Positions 9,035 through 18,345 of a stretch of DNA of 64,000 nucleotides are shown here, piece by piece; position 1 is the stretch's first letter, and the number at the start of each line of letters is the position of its first letter. Under the pieces are notes generated by a model, which was not told the DNA's origin, made no database searches, and worked only from the letters and a program-made list of their open reading frames with translations. The position numbers and the translations under genes were made by a program. The DNA is from JAYWGN01 sp043778255 (GTDB lineage: Bacteria > Bacteroidota > Bacteroidia > Chitinophagales > Chitinophagaceae): positions 1 to 64,000 of the forward strand of contig JAYWGN010000055.1 of the NCBI GenBank assembly GCA_043778255.1. Reading direction: 5' to 3'.

Positions 9035-12000
9035 TTATTGATTAGTACTTGATCCGTTGTTGCTTTGTGAGCCTCCGTTATTGGGCGATGCTATACGATA
9101 TTGTGGATGAACTGTTTGGTTAATAGTAAATCCACCACCAGGTCCATCGTTACCAGTTGGGTTATTGCCCCTTGGGCATTCGGTTACGTCTAATATTACA
9201 ATCCGGCTACACTCCTCACATTTATTGTTGCGGTAGGTAACTTTTAAAAACACTTTAAACGTAATACAGCAGCAGCTTATAGGGTTAACACCGGGTAGCT
9301 GAATACTCAAGTTAAGGTTGGTACCCATTGGTATAGCCGTAGGTGTGGTGTTGTTAAATACTATCTCTCTACTATTGTTATAAGGGTTGGTAGTAGGTAT
9401 ACCGCTATAGGTAGTAGATGTAGCGGTAAAGCCCGATATGGCTAAACTGCCACCCAATATACTTGCCCATTGGTTGGGGTTGTTGTAACATTGTAAGCAA
9501 GCAGGGTCGCCTGGTACAAAGTTGCCGCCACCATCGTACTTGCCACTTTGCATTTGAACATCTAACACATTAACCCTTACTTGAGTATAAGTATCGGTAC
9601 CGCCACCTAACATTAATGCAGCATTAACCGTAGTAGCAGCTTGAAAAGTACCCACCACAGCGGTAGTAGCACCACTATTAAGTGCAGCTTGTACTTTGGG
9701 TGTACCATTTTGGTTTTTACAATTATCGCAAGGCGGTTGGCAAGGTTTGGTTTGTTTAAATGTAATGATACACTCCTTACAATCTACCAGACCACATTTT
9801 ACTTTAATAGCTACCACATAGTTGCCAGTAAGTGAAGCAACGGTTAAAGGAACACCATCTATACTTGTAGATGTTTGTATACTGCCATCGGGGTAAGTGA
9901 TTTTAGTAAACATTTGGTAGCTTTTGCAATCTACGCCACAAGGGCTTTTCACTTTTATTTTGTACGCTTTAAAACATTCTAATTGGTTAGTAACGGTACT
10001 ACCACATTGTAAGTTACTGCTATCTTTATCATCGTTCCAATATAGCATTGGTGAAAGGGTTTGAGAACAGGTGCAGCAATTTACATTAATTGTAAACTCA
10101 CAAGTATTGGGGCATTCTATACCGCTACAATATGCTTTCATTACAACCCTTATTAAGCCACAACTATCTATCTTTAAGTTTTTAATATCGGTTACCCCTA
10201 ACTTTTTGCCACCATTAGCAAAATATATATCGTACTTAAAAGTAGCATCACAAATTGCACCTACAACCCCACCAAAGCATCTATAATTGGGTTTTAAAGT
10301 AAAAATGTCTCCATTATTCATATTTAATGGCAAGGCTGTACCATTGCTGCAAATAAATTTATTCTGAATATTGTTAATGGCGTAATCAATATAACCCCAT
10401 TCTCCGCAAGGGCAAGATGGTAGCTGTGTGGTACAAGTATCATTAATAGTTATAACAATTTTATCACAAGTATCTTTTTTATTATTTGTTGGGTTTGTAG
10501 TGCCATAATAATAAGTTAAGGTGTAAATACCTGTAGCATTTGGAGGATTAAAAGAGCCGTTACCATTACTTGTTATAAAACTACTTGCCCAAGCTGGTGT
10601 ATTATTTGCAGCATCTGTTACACTTACACCAAGTACTGGTACATTATCTTGAGTGCTGCAACCTTTGTTGGGATTAAAATCAAACGTAGTGTTACAACCA
10701 ATTTTTATAGTTGTGTCTTTACGCATAGTATAACTTTTGCCATCAAAGTAAAAACCTACGTTATGGCATTTATTGCATGGGTCGGCACAAGAAGTGAAAT
10801 CTTGAATTATAGTTGGTAAGCCCAACAAACTTTCTGTACCTGTGACTAAAGGTATCCCGTTTTCAAGAAAGTTACATAAAACACCATTTAAATTTGGTGA
10901 TTGTATAACACCAAGAAAATTTGATTGAAATTTAGCGACGTAAATTCTACCATCTTTCCATGCCTGTAATGCACCAAAGCCGAATTGATTACTTGTAATA
11001 TAGTTTTTAATTACTTTACGAGTTGTATTAATTGAAGTATTACTTATATCATATTGTAACAAATTAAAGCTGCTATTATAACCAAATGCTTCAGTAACAT
11101 ACAAAAAGTTTTCATTATTTGAAAACTCCAAACCATAAATACTTGATGAAAATTGATCTTTAGTGTTAAAACTATTTTCAATTTTTTGTGCATTATTTAC
11201 AACACCTGTGTTGATATTAAAATCAAAAATTTCTATTCTTGAATCGCCTACGTTAACTCCCCAATTTGCCATACCTATTTTTGCTGCGGTTGAAGAAAAC
11301 TTCATTTGCCCAACTGCTTCATAATGACTCATATTTTCCCCTATATCAGTAATTATACAGTCAGTATTTATTTTAGATATAGTGGGTGAATTACAACTGC
11401 CAATATTTTTTGCAGTTATATGAAAAGCATAAAATCTTTTTTGGTTACTAGAAATAGATTTCCAATTAACACCATGTGCTAACACCCAATAACCACCATT
11501 GTTATCTTTTGCTGCAGTTAATTTTTCACTACTAAATCCTTTAAAAAGACCTGTTTGAGATGTATCTATTAATGGTATATTTTTAGTTGAGGTTACATCA
11601 CCTATGCTATTATTACTTCCAATTAAGTTTAAGTCTACTACGGAATATGTTAATCCATCGGACTCCTTTTGGTTACCTATTTCTGCACCTGTAAGGCTTG
11701 CAACTGTGAAAATAAAATATTTGGAACAATTACATCCCGGAACAGGTAATATTAGTGCACTTTGTGTTGCAGAGTTACCTCCTAGTAATGTGCCGTTGCC
11801 TTTTGGCATAACAATATTATTTTTATCATATATATAAGTTCCATCTGTAGATATTATAACATTACCGTTAAAATCGTGTATTATAGCACTTCCTTCTGTT
11901 GTATTAAGTGGATTTGTGCTTGCACTACCATTTGAAATTGGAAGCCCAGAACTAGAGAATTTAATTCCGGCATTCTCACCAAAATACCAAACCTGCTGTG

Positions 12001-12055
12001 CATTGAGGCTACTATATAGCAGCAATACCGCTATTAAATATATTATCTTTTTCAT
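9035..12055 (-). CDS. Large secreted Cys-rich protein with N-terminal beta-propeller-like region
   Basis: A 1006-residue protein with signal peptide MKKIIYLIAVLLLYSSLNAQ. Residues about 20-440 resemble the propeller region common at the N-terminus of large Bacteroidota surface proteins (WYFGENAGIKF, STDGTYIYDKNN, TQSALILPVPG, GRIYVAKF). The middle (about 440-800) holds several Cys-rich beta-domains (CPCGEWGYIDY, CEFTINVNCCTC, CKECIITF). A final domain (about 800-980) has CCCITF, KCEECSRIVIL and CPRG. The last about 40 residues are low-complexity Gly/Asn/Ser. No T9SS tail is obvious. The final Cys-rich domain is clearly related to the C-terminus of the neighbouring protein at 12078-13973. Start follows directly from the signal peptide. 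Confidence 0.72.
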   Translation of the reverse strand: MKKIIYLIAVLLLYSSLNAQQVWYFGENAGIKFSSSGLPISNGSASTNPLNTTEGSAIIHDFNGNVIISTDGTYIYDKNNIVMPKGNGTLLGGNSATQSALILPVPGCNCSKYFIFTVASLTGAEIGNQKESDGLTYSVVDLNLIGSNNSIGDVTSTKNIPLIDTSQTGLFKGFSSEKLTAAKDNNGGYWVLAHGVNWKSISSNQKRFYAFHITAKNIGSCNSPTISKINTDCIITDIGENMSHYEAVGQMKFSSTAAKIGMANWGVNVGDSRIEIFDFNINTGVVNNAQKIENSFNTKDQFSSSIYGLEFSNNENFLYVTEAFGYNSSFNLLQYDISNTSINTTRKVIKNYITSNQFGFGALQAWKDGRIYVAKFQSNFLGVIQSPNLNGVLCNFLENGIPLVTGTESLLGLPTIIQDFTSCADPCNKCHNVGFYFDGKSYTMRKDTTIKIGCNTTFDFNPNKGCSTQDNVPVLGVSVTDAANNTPAWASSFITSNGNGSFNPPNATGIYTLTYYYGTTNPTNNKKDTCDKIVITINDTCTTQLPSCPCGEWGYIDYAINNIQNKFICSNGTALPLNMNNGDIFTLKPNYRCFGGVVGAICDATFKYDIYFANGGKKLGVTDIKNLKIDSCGLIRVVMKAYCSGIECPNTCEFTINVNCCTCSQTLSPMLYWNDDKDSSNLQCGSTVTNQLECFKAYKIKVKSPCGVDCKSYQMFTKITYPDGSIQTSTSIDGVPLTVASLTGNYVVAIKVKCGLVDCKECIITFKQTKPCQPPCDNCKNQNGTPKVQAALNSGATTAVVGTFQAATTVNAALMLGGGTDTYTQVRVNVLDVQMQSGKYDGGGNFVPGDPACLQCYNNPNQWASILGGSLAISGFTATSTTYSGIPTTNPYNNSREIVFNNTTPTAIPMGTNLNLSIQLPGVNPISCCCITFKVFLKVTYRNNKCEECSRIVILDVTECPRGNNPTGNDGPGGGFTINQTVHPQYRIASPNNGGSQSNNGSSTNQ

Positions 12056-12077
12056 TTTTAATTAATTTTTTAAGTGG

Positions 12078-13973
12078 TTAGTTTTGTTTAGTTGCATTAA
12101 GTTTTATATCGCTGCCTTGGTCATAAATATTTGTTACATCACCACATTCACTTGTTTGCTCCCCCATTAATATTGGGTTAAGTATTTTTCGGTGCTGCCT
12201 TTTTACCTCGCAGCATTTTACTTTAGTACAAGTTTTGCAAACTCCATTTTCCATAAATACAATGGTGTACCGTATACAAAACCTAAAGCAATCTTTACAA
12301 CACATTAATTCCGTTTGTGGTGGTAAGCTAAACCGTAATCGTATGTTGCCATTAAATGTACTGCCTGTGGTAGTGGTACTCAAAAAGTCTATTTCGTGGC
12401 TATTGGGTAAGGCTATACCCACATCATCAGTACCACTGGTACCATTAGTATTAAAGCCTGTACTATTGGTATTGCCACTTATTATATTACCCCAATTGTA
12501 GGTATTGTTATTGCATCGTTTGCAATCGCCCTCCACATACCAATAAAAATCTACTACTTCAGTTTTTACTTGTAATACTTTAATACTACTTGGCCCTACT
12601 ACCAAGGGTTGAGTTAAGTACAAGCTGTTATCATTACCCTTAATTTCTATAGGCCCACCAGGTGCAGTCCACTTGGTAAATTGTGAGCTTTCTTGCCCTA
12701 GGTTTATGCTTATTTGGTCGCATAGTTCGCAGCGGCATGATGGTAATGTTGTATCACCACGAGACGTTAAATTACAAGCATCAAAAGCAGGATTTGTTGT
12801 CTGTACTTGTGAAGTAAACCTTGCTTTCACAACAGTTGTTCCTGTAGGAACAGTAAATGTTTTACAAATACTATAAAATTGACCCTCATTTTTATTTACA
12901 TTTATTGTATAAACACTACTGATTGGTGAATTGCTCTGATCAAAAAATTGTAAATCTTGTATTTTTGTAGGGTAAGCAGTATAACTTGAACTTGAAATTC
13001 CATATCCACTTTTTAATACTTTAAAAGTTGCACAAACTTTAAATTGGTTATTATCTTGGCATTTGATTGAATCAACATTAACTTGATATTCATTTACACA
13101 AGTACTACTATTAGCACTCACCCCAAACACAGTCGGCACACTACTGCCCAACACTGTGCCTCTTTGGTCTATAGCTTGTACGTTCCATATAAGGTTGGCG
13201 GCTTTATTTTTGCCATCGGGCAGCATTTCTATATCGCCTAATAAGTTGGGTTTTACAAATTGGGTTTGCTCTTTTACATCTTTATCTATAACAGGTGTAT
13301 TTACTTTCATTGCCTGTGTACCATTTTGCCCCTGCATGAGTTGCCATACTTTTAGCTTGTATATTACTGCACCTTGTGGCTTAGGTAAGCAGGGCGTCCA
13401 CCTAAATGTTAGTGGCACTGAGGCCTCTTTGGTGGTTAATTGTTTACCATCGTTGGGGGCTAGGTTAGTGGGTGGGGTAAATTTGTCGTTAGTAGCGCCG
13501 CCACCTGTTGGGTTAGGTGTTGCCCCTTTTACGGTAAATGGTTTGCATAATTCGTAGCTAAGTGGGGTTATTTGTGCACCGTAGCCAAAGTACTGTACAC
13601 ATAATTCGTAATCGCCAGGCTGCAAGGTACACTCTTGCCCAAGCATATTGAGTACGGCGGCCGAGTTCCAGTTTTTAATGGGTGCATTAAACCCTGCCGT
13701 TGGGGCATTGTTAGCCGTGTATGTACCACATACTTTGCTGCCATTTCGCTTAATGGTTACAAGCATTCGGCTTTCTACTACGGCGCCGTTTAATTGGCCG
13801 TTTTGTACTGCACCTTTTGCAGTTATCATAATAGGTGGTACTAGGTTGAACCAATCTACCGTTTTGGCGGGTAGTTCCTGTGGGGTGTTAATAGTAACAT
13901 TGGTAATTAAGTAAGACTGTGCTTGGCTTATGTACCCCATTACTATACAACTGAGTAGCAATAATAATTTCAT
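12078..13973 (-). CDS. Secreted mosaic protein: FN3-like N-half and Cys-rich C-terminal domain
   Basis: A 631-residue exported protein (signal peptide MKLLLLLSCIVMGYISQAQ). Residues 20-290 carry the same layout as the protein at 5098-5973: LQPGDYELCVQYF, then FRWTPCLPKPQGAVIYKL and LIWNVQAID. Residues about 390-600 form Cys-rich domains, ending in a block (HEIDF, LRFSLPP, CCKDCF, CKTCTKVKCCEV) that aligns with the end of the protein at 9035-12055. It thus joins a domain from each of two cluster partners. It is the first gene of the minus-strand cluster, with a candidate LytTR-regulated promoter at 14.0 kb. Molecular function is unknown. Confidence 0.72.
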   Translation of the reverse strand: MKLLLLLSCIVMGYISQAQSYLITNVTINTPQELPAKTVDWFNLVPPIMITAKGAVQNGQLNGAVVESRMLVTIKRNGSKVCGTYTANNAPTAGFNAPIKNWNSAAVLNMLGQECTLQPGDYELCVQYFGYGAQITPLSYELCKPFTVKGATPNPTGGGATNDKFTPPTNLAPNDGKQLTTKEASVPLTFRWTPCLPKPQGAVIYKLKVWQLMQGQNGTQAMKVNTPVIDKDVKEQTQFVKPNLLGDIEMLPDGKNKAANLIWNVQAIDQRGTVLGSSVPTVFGVSANSSTCVNEYQVNVDSIKCQDNNQFKVCATFKVLKSGYGISSSSYTAYPTKIQDLQFFDQSNSPISSVYTINVNKNEGQFYSICKTFTVPTGTTVVKARFTSQVQTTNPAFDACNLTSRGDTTLPSCRCELCDQISINLGQESSQFTKWTAPGGPIEIKGNDNSLYLTQPLVVGPSSIKVLQVKTEVVDFYWYVEGDCKRCNNNTYNWGNIISGNTNSTGFNTNGTSGTDDVGIALPNSHEIDFLSTTTTGSTFNGNIRLRFSLPPQTELMCCKDCFRFCIRYTIVFMENGVCKTCTKVKCCEVKRQHRKILNPILMGEQTSECGDVTNIYDQGSDIKLNATKQN

Positions 13974-14016
13974 GAGTGGTTAGTTTTTGTAATGTAAACC
14001 TACTGCATTGGTGTAA

Positions 14017-14087
14017 TTGGTACAACCCACATTGAGTGTATGGTACTATTGGTTGTGTGTGTAACGGTTTGAGTGTATTAACGGTAA
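14017..14087 (-). promoter_or_regulatory. Candidate LytTR-type operator upstream of the envelope cluster
   Basis: On the minus strand, ACCGTTAAT (14077-14085) fits the published LytTR consensus [TA][AC][CA]GTTN[AG][TG] at every position. A second ACCGTTACA lies 17 bp away at 14060-14068, each followed or preceded by CACTCAA. A 15-bp element, TTACCGTTAATACAC (14073-14087), is identical to 51480-51494. Two further TGGTAC/ATTGAGTG boxes lie at 14018-14046. The site sits 45-115 bp upstream of the first cluster gene, which starts at 13973. Confidence 0.55.
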
Positions 14088-14100
14088 ATGGGATTTGCAG

Positions 14101-14310
14101 TTTTTTGTGTATCGCGGAGTTTCGCTGAGGTTACGCAAAGTTTCGCTGAGGTTAACGCAAAGTTTCGCTGAGGAGTATCGCATACCGTTGTAACGGCACT
14201 AGGAGTTACGCATACCGTAGTAACGGCACAAGAAGGTTCGCTTACCGTAGTAACGGCACAAGGAGTATCGCATACCTTAGTAACGGCACAAGGAGTATCG
14301 CAAAGGGTTT
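14101..14310. repeat. Second array of the dispersed repeat family
   Basis: The same two modules as at 2.8-3.2 kb. AAAGTTTCGCTGAGGTTA units occupy 14115-14175. Four copies of GCATACCGTAGTAACGGCAC-like sequence start at 14180 (GTTG variant), 14210, 14240 (CTTACC variant) and 14270 (CCTTAG variant), spaced exactly 30 bp apart with AGGAGTATC-type linkers. An ORF on the minus strand through this array encodes CDTPCAVTTV repeats and is judged a translation artefact. The rest of the 430-bp gap holds the operator described above and a 5-bp hairpin ACCGC-CTTAT-GCGGT at 14338-14352. Confidence 0.85.
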
Positions 14311-14403
14311 TCAACATTAGCATAATAGCATAACTTGTACCGCCTTATGCGGTGTTATCGTATTAGCTAATTGTTTAGTTATCCAAATTCGTTTGATACT
14401 TGC

Positions 14404-17355
14404 TTAATTTACTTTTAGCGGTTTCACTTTTATGTAAGCTTCGTATACTTGTATTGGGTAAGTAAGGGTTACTACCGTGCCAGGTTGTGTGGGTTGTAGT
14501 GGGTGTTGGTCTTGTATGTGTAGCTTTATAGGTGCTTTGGTTATTTGGCTAAGTATTTGTAGTCGTTCATTTACCAATTGCATACCTCGGCTTATATGTT
14601 TACTATTGGTTTGTAATGCCTTGCTATTGGCTATACCTATACCATTATCGGCTATGGCTATTATAAGGTTTTGTTGGTTAGTGCTTAGGGTAAATTGTAT
14701 GGTTATAATGCCTTGTTGGGTTAGGGGCATTATACCATGTAGCAGTGCATTTTCAATATATGGCTGCAATATTAGTGTGGGTAGCATCCACTCCTCAGCA
14801 TCTACATTGGGTGCTATATTTATGGTATAAGTTACTTTGCTGCCAAATCGCATTTGCTCTAATTGTAAGTATAGGCGGAGGTTTTCTATTTCGGTTTCCA
14901 GTGGTACAAACTGTTGTTGGGCAGCCTCAAAGTTGCGGCGTATAAGTGAGGCAAAGTCGCTGAGGTAGCGGTTGGCATTGCCCCTGTCCTGCTGGTTAAT
15001 AAAGTGCTGTATGCTATTGAGTGAGTTAAATATAAAGTGTGGATTAAGCAATGCCGTAAATGCTTGTTGTTTTAAAGCTGCTTGTTCATTAAGCTTTTGC
15101 AGGTCGCTAATTTTTTTGGCGGCAACTTTTGCATTTCGCTTATTTATAAGGTATATTATTAAAAACTGCAACCCCAATACTGCTGCTACTATAAACCACC
15201 ATTTTTTGTAAAACGGAATTTTAATACTAAACTCAAATACAGCTATTGTACTTACTTGCCCAAAGCTAGACAGCCTGTACCTTACATATACAATATGTTT
15301 GCCGCTACTTATGCTGTTAATGGCCACTTTGGGGTTTTTGGTGGTAAGCCATATACCGTTATCTAACTTGTACTCATACACCACATCGCTAATGCCTTGG
15401 TAAAAGGGTGTGGCAAAATAAAATGATAGGTTGTTATTGTTGGCTGTAAGTGCATCTTTATTGTTAAATGCTACTGACTGTTTGTTAACTATATAAAATG
15501 CATTTACAAATACCTTGGGCAATGGTATTATAGTATCAAAAAGGCTTTCGGCTATTTGGCTTAGCCCATTATCGGTAGCTGCAAAGTATTGGTGTAAGCT
15601 AGGGTTGTATATAATATCGTTAACCACTTTGCTGGCAAGGCCAAGGCTAGTATTTATATTATCTATTACTCCATTTTTTATTTTTAATATACCGTCCCAA
15701 GTGGCTACTAGTATGGTGTTGGTGTTTACAATTATTATTTTTTTACAATAATTACTACCTACAGTTTCGCCTTTGGGCAAGGCGGCAAATATATTATTAC
15801 TGTAGGTATACATGCCTACATCGGTGGCTATCCAAAGTGTATTATCGGCAGCTAACTTAAAGTCAAATACTTGTTGTAACTTTTGGTTGGCTATAGTGTC
15901 GTTAAGTACAAATGTTTCATAATTTTTCCAAATTAAAATGCCTTTGTCGGTACCTAACCAGAGGTCATTATTGAGTTCGAAGAAGGTATATATTTTTCTT
16001 ACCCCAAAGTTAGATAAGTTGTATAGTTGCAATGCTTTGGTAGTAGTATTTATTTTTACAATTCGCCCTTGCCCAGAGGCTATTAGCAGTTCCTTTTGTT
16101 TGTTAACAAAAGCATTAAAGCCGTTGTAAAAAACGGTAGGGTAACCTCCCAAATTTTTGGTTACTATATAGTCGTTTATATTGGTTAAGTTTTCATCTTT
16201 CAGCAATGAGGATCGTATACAGCCCGCCAAAGTATCGGTATATAATTTGGGAAAATTAAAAACATAGTTTAACACCAAACCCTTATCCATTAAGGGTAGT
16301 GTGGCAAATGTGTTATTGTTATATATACTTACCCCGTTTTCGGTACCTATAAATAATTTGTTGCTTACATAGTTGAGGTTTAGTATATTATTGTTAACTA
16401 ACCCATTGCTAGTAGTATAATTTTTTATAGGCAAGTTGGGTATTAGTATAATGCCTTCGCTACTTGTACATAGCCAAAGGTTGCCACTTTTATCTTTAAA
16501 AAATTTGTTTACAATTTTATTTTCTAAGCCCAATATTTTACTCGTTTCTACAAGTGTAGTGTTGGTTAGTTTGTATATACCTTTGTTAATATCTCGTAGC
16601 CATATATCATTGTTAGCATCTTCGGCCATGTGTAGTATATTGCTCTCGGTAGGCAATTGGTTATTGAGTAGCGTAGTGCCATATTGTTGGCTTATGCTAT
16701 ATATACCTTTATTGGTAGCCACTACTATAGTATTGTTATGTGTATATATGCCATACATAACTCTTTGTCCACTGAGTAATTGTGTTATTTTGTTGGCAGC
16801 TTTTATATATAATCCGTTGCTAGTACAGTACGCAATATTATTATTAGGCATGGTTACAATACCATTTAACATTAAGCCTTTTGATCTTGTGGTACTATCA
16901 ATATCAATATAATTTAGGTTACTATTTTTATACTCATAATACCCTTTAATAAACAGTTTTGTAAATAAAAAATTATCGCCATGTATATACATATTGCCAA
17001 CAAATAATGGATACTTTTTAACGATAGTATTTATTTTTCCGTTAGTATGTATGCTTTGTAATACATCGGGGTAGCTCATATATATAAGCGAATCGCCACC
17101 TGCATATATAATACTAGTAACGGCTTTGTTGACCATTCCGTCTTTGGTGTAGTAGTGTGCAAAGTTGTTACCATCAAACTTTACAATACCAAAGTCGGTA
17201 CCAAACCACATAAAGCCATCTTCATCCTGTGCTGCACAGTATACATTATTAATAGGCAATCCATTATTGATTGTAAATTGCTTTAGCCCATTTAATTGTG
17301 CTGTACCAATAATACTGCTGTATATAAAGTACCCTAGTATAGTAATATATTTCAT
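14404..17355 (-). CDS. LytS/YpdA-type sensor histidine kinase with Reg_prop beta-propeller
   Basis: A 983-residue hybrid-length sensor. The signal sequence (about 1-19) is followed by a periplasmic sensor made of two-component propeller repeats (GLPINNVYCAAQDEDGFMWF, DNTLWIATDVGMYTY and others, to about residue 620). Next come a Y_Y_Y-like domain (about 630-710, VVYEYKLDNGIWLTT), one transmembrane helix (about 719-737) and a His_kinase domain with phospho-acceptor His773 in LNPHFIFNSLNSIQ. The N-box is LQPYIENALLHG and the G-box is ADNGIGI. It lies 16 bp after the LytTR regulator gene on the same strand, so the two form one operon. The ligand is unknown. Propeller sensors of this type often respond to glycans or peptides. 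Confidence 0.93.
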   Translation of the reverse strand: MKYITILGYFIYSSIIGTAQLNGLKQFTINNGLPINNVYCAAQDEDGFMWFGTDFGIVKFDGNNFAHYYTKDGMVNKAVTSIIYAGGDSLIYMSYPDVLQSIHTNGKINTIVKKYPLFVGNMYIHGDNFLFTKLFIKGYYEYKNSNLNYIDIDSTTRSKGLMLNGIVTMPNNNIAYCTSNGLYIKAANKITQLLSGQRVMYGIYTHNNTIVVATNKGIYSISQQYGTTLLNNQLPTESNILHMAEDANNDIWLRDINKGIYKLTNTTLVETSKILGLENKIVNKFFKDKSGNLWLCTSSEGIILIPNLPIKNYTTSNGLVNNNILNLNYVSNKLFIGTENGVSIYNNNTFATLPLMDKGLVLNYVFNFPKLYTDTLAGCIRSSLLKDENLTNINDYIVTKNLGGYPTVFYNGFNAFVNKQKELLIASGQGRIVKINTTTKALQLYNLSNFGVRKIYTFFELNNDLWLGTDKGILIWKNYETFVLNDTIANQKLQQVFDFKLAADNTLWIATDVGMYTYSNNIFAALPKGETVGSNYCKKIIIVNTNTILVATWDGILKIKNGVIDNINTSLGLASKVVNDIIYNPSLHQYFAATDNGLSQIAESLFDTIIPLPKVFVNAFYIVNKQSVAFNNKDALTANNNNLSFYFATPFYQGISDVVYEYKLDNGIWLTTKNPKVAINSISSGKHIVYVRYRLSSFGQVSTIAVFEFSIKIPFYKKWWFIVAAVLGLQFLIIYLINKRNAKVAAKKISDLQKLNEQAALKQQAFTALLNPHFIFNSLNSIQHFINQQDRGNANRYLSDFASLIRRNFEAAQQQFVPLETEIENLRLYLQLEQMRFGSKVTYTINIAPNVDAEEWMLPTLILQPYIENALLHGIMPLTQQGIITIQFTLSTNQQNLIIAIADNGIGIANSKALQTNSKHISRGMQLVNERLQILSQITKAPIKLHIQDQHPLQPTQPGTVVTLTYPIQVYEAYIKVKPLKVN

Positions 17356-17371
17356 GTGCTATACAATGTAA

Positions 17372-18139
17372 TTATTTAAAAAATAAAATAGCACTATCTT
17401 TTATTTTTTTTAACAACATATCCCATTGCCTACGGCTTACGGGCCACACATTACCATCTTGCATTTTAACTATACCACCGTCGGCTGCACTATACTCAAT
17501 AACATACTGTAGGTTTATAATATGGCTTTTGTGTACTCGTATAAATTGTTGGTCGCTTAGTATATCTTCAAAGTCCTTAAGTATTTTGGTTACTACAATT
17601 TTTTGCATATCAGGCTTGTATATAATACTATAATTACTATCGGCCTGTATGGATACTATTTCGTTAATATCCAAAAAAGTAGTACTACCTAATTGTGGAA
17701 TGGCAATTTTTGTGGGTGTGTGCTTTTGCTGCAATGTTTGTAGCAAATGGTTTACCAGTAAGTTGTTGCTACTGTTGTCGAGGTGTTGATTTTTTAACTT
17801 TTCTACAGCTTGTTGCAACTCAGTAATGTTAATTGGCTTTAGTATATAATCAATTGCACTAGCTTTAATAGCTTGTATGGCATACTCATTATGTGCTGTT
17901 ACAAATATTACTTTAAAGTTTCGTTCGGGCATTAGGGCAAGCATTTGTATACCTGTTTCGTGGGGCATACTAATGTCTAAAAACACAACATCGGTATTGT
18001 TACTATGTAACCATTCCCTTGCAGCAGTACCATTGCTTGCTGTGCCTACAACCTCTATATTAGTGCAGTCATGCTCCAGCATAAACTTGAGGTTTGCTAC
18101 ATTGTTTTGCTCATCGTCCACTATAAATGCTTTTATCAT
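17372..18139 (-). CDS. LytTR-family response regulator
   Basis: A 255-residue regulator, receiver domain (1-118) plus LytTR DNA-binding domain (about 143-245). The receiver has acidic pocket D8/D9, phospho-acceptor Asp55 in VVFLDISMP, Thr81 and Lys101 in ILKPI, so it should be phosphorylatable. The LytTR part has IVSIQADSNYSIIY, FIRVHKSHIINLQYV and the usual C-terminal hairpin. It precedes the sensor kinase by 16 bp and is presumably its partner. A LytTR-like box lies 58-96 bp upstream of its start, suggesting autoregulation. Candidate targets are the envelope clusters starting at 13973 and 51752. Confidence 0.93.
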   Translation of the reverse strand: MIKAFIVDDEQNNVANLKFMLEHDCTNIEVVGTASNGTAAREWLHSNNTDVVFLDISMPHETGIQMLALMPERNFKVIFVTAHNEYAIQAIKASAIDYILKPINITELQQAVEKLKNQHLDNSSNNLLVNHLLQTLQQKHTPTKIAIPQLGSTTFLDINEIVSIQADSNYSIIYKPDMQKIVVTKILKDFEDILSDQQFIRVHKSHIINLQYVIEYSAADGGIVKMQDGNVWPVSRRQWDMLLKKIKDSAILFFK

Positions 18140-18196
18140 ATATACTACCTTGTATTATAAAAGCAACAAATTACAGCAAATTTGTGTAAAATGTAA

Positions 18197-18235
18197 TACC
18201 ATTGAGTGAGTTGTACCATCTATTGTATAAACGGA
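18197..18235 (-). promoter_or_regulatory. Candidate LytTR box upstream of the response-regulator gene
   Basis: On the minus strand TCCGTTTAT (18227-18235) matches the LytTR consensus at all positions. It is followed by ACTCAATGGTA (18197-18207), which is identical to 51514-51524. The order of boxes is the same as at 51.5 kb. Confidence 0.45.
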
Positions 18236-18270
18236 TAAAAAATGGGTAAATAACTTATGCATTTACCCAT
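18234..18270 (-). terminator. Intrinsic terminator (minus strand)
   Basis: ATGGGTAAAT (18242-18251) pairs with ATTTACCCAT (18261-18270), a 10-bp stem. Read on the minus strand it is followed by TTTTTATCC. It ends the small lipoprotein transcript ahead of the regulator promoter. Confidence 0.65.
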
Positions 18271-18345
18271 AAAGTAAATAATTGCTTGGTCGTTTTAATT
18301 TTTCTATATTAGTAGTACTTGGTTTATGGTATGTAGTATTTTATA

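Noticed and set aside
14101..14310. Possible CRISPR array
   Set aside because: The 30-bp period is made of a 20-bp unit and a 10-bp linker, with no unique spacers and no cas genes in the window.
14078..14323. ORF encoding CDTPCAVTTV-type repeats
   Set aside because: Repeat-derived; the peptide periodicity simply mirrors the 30-bp DNA period.
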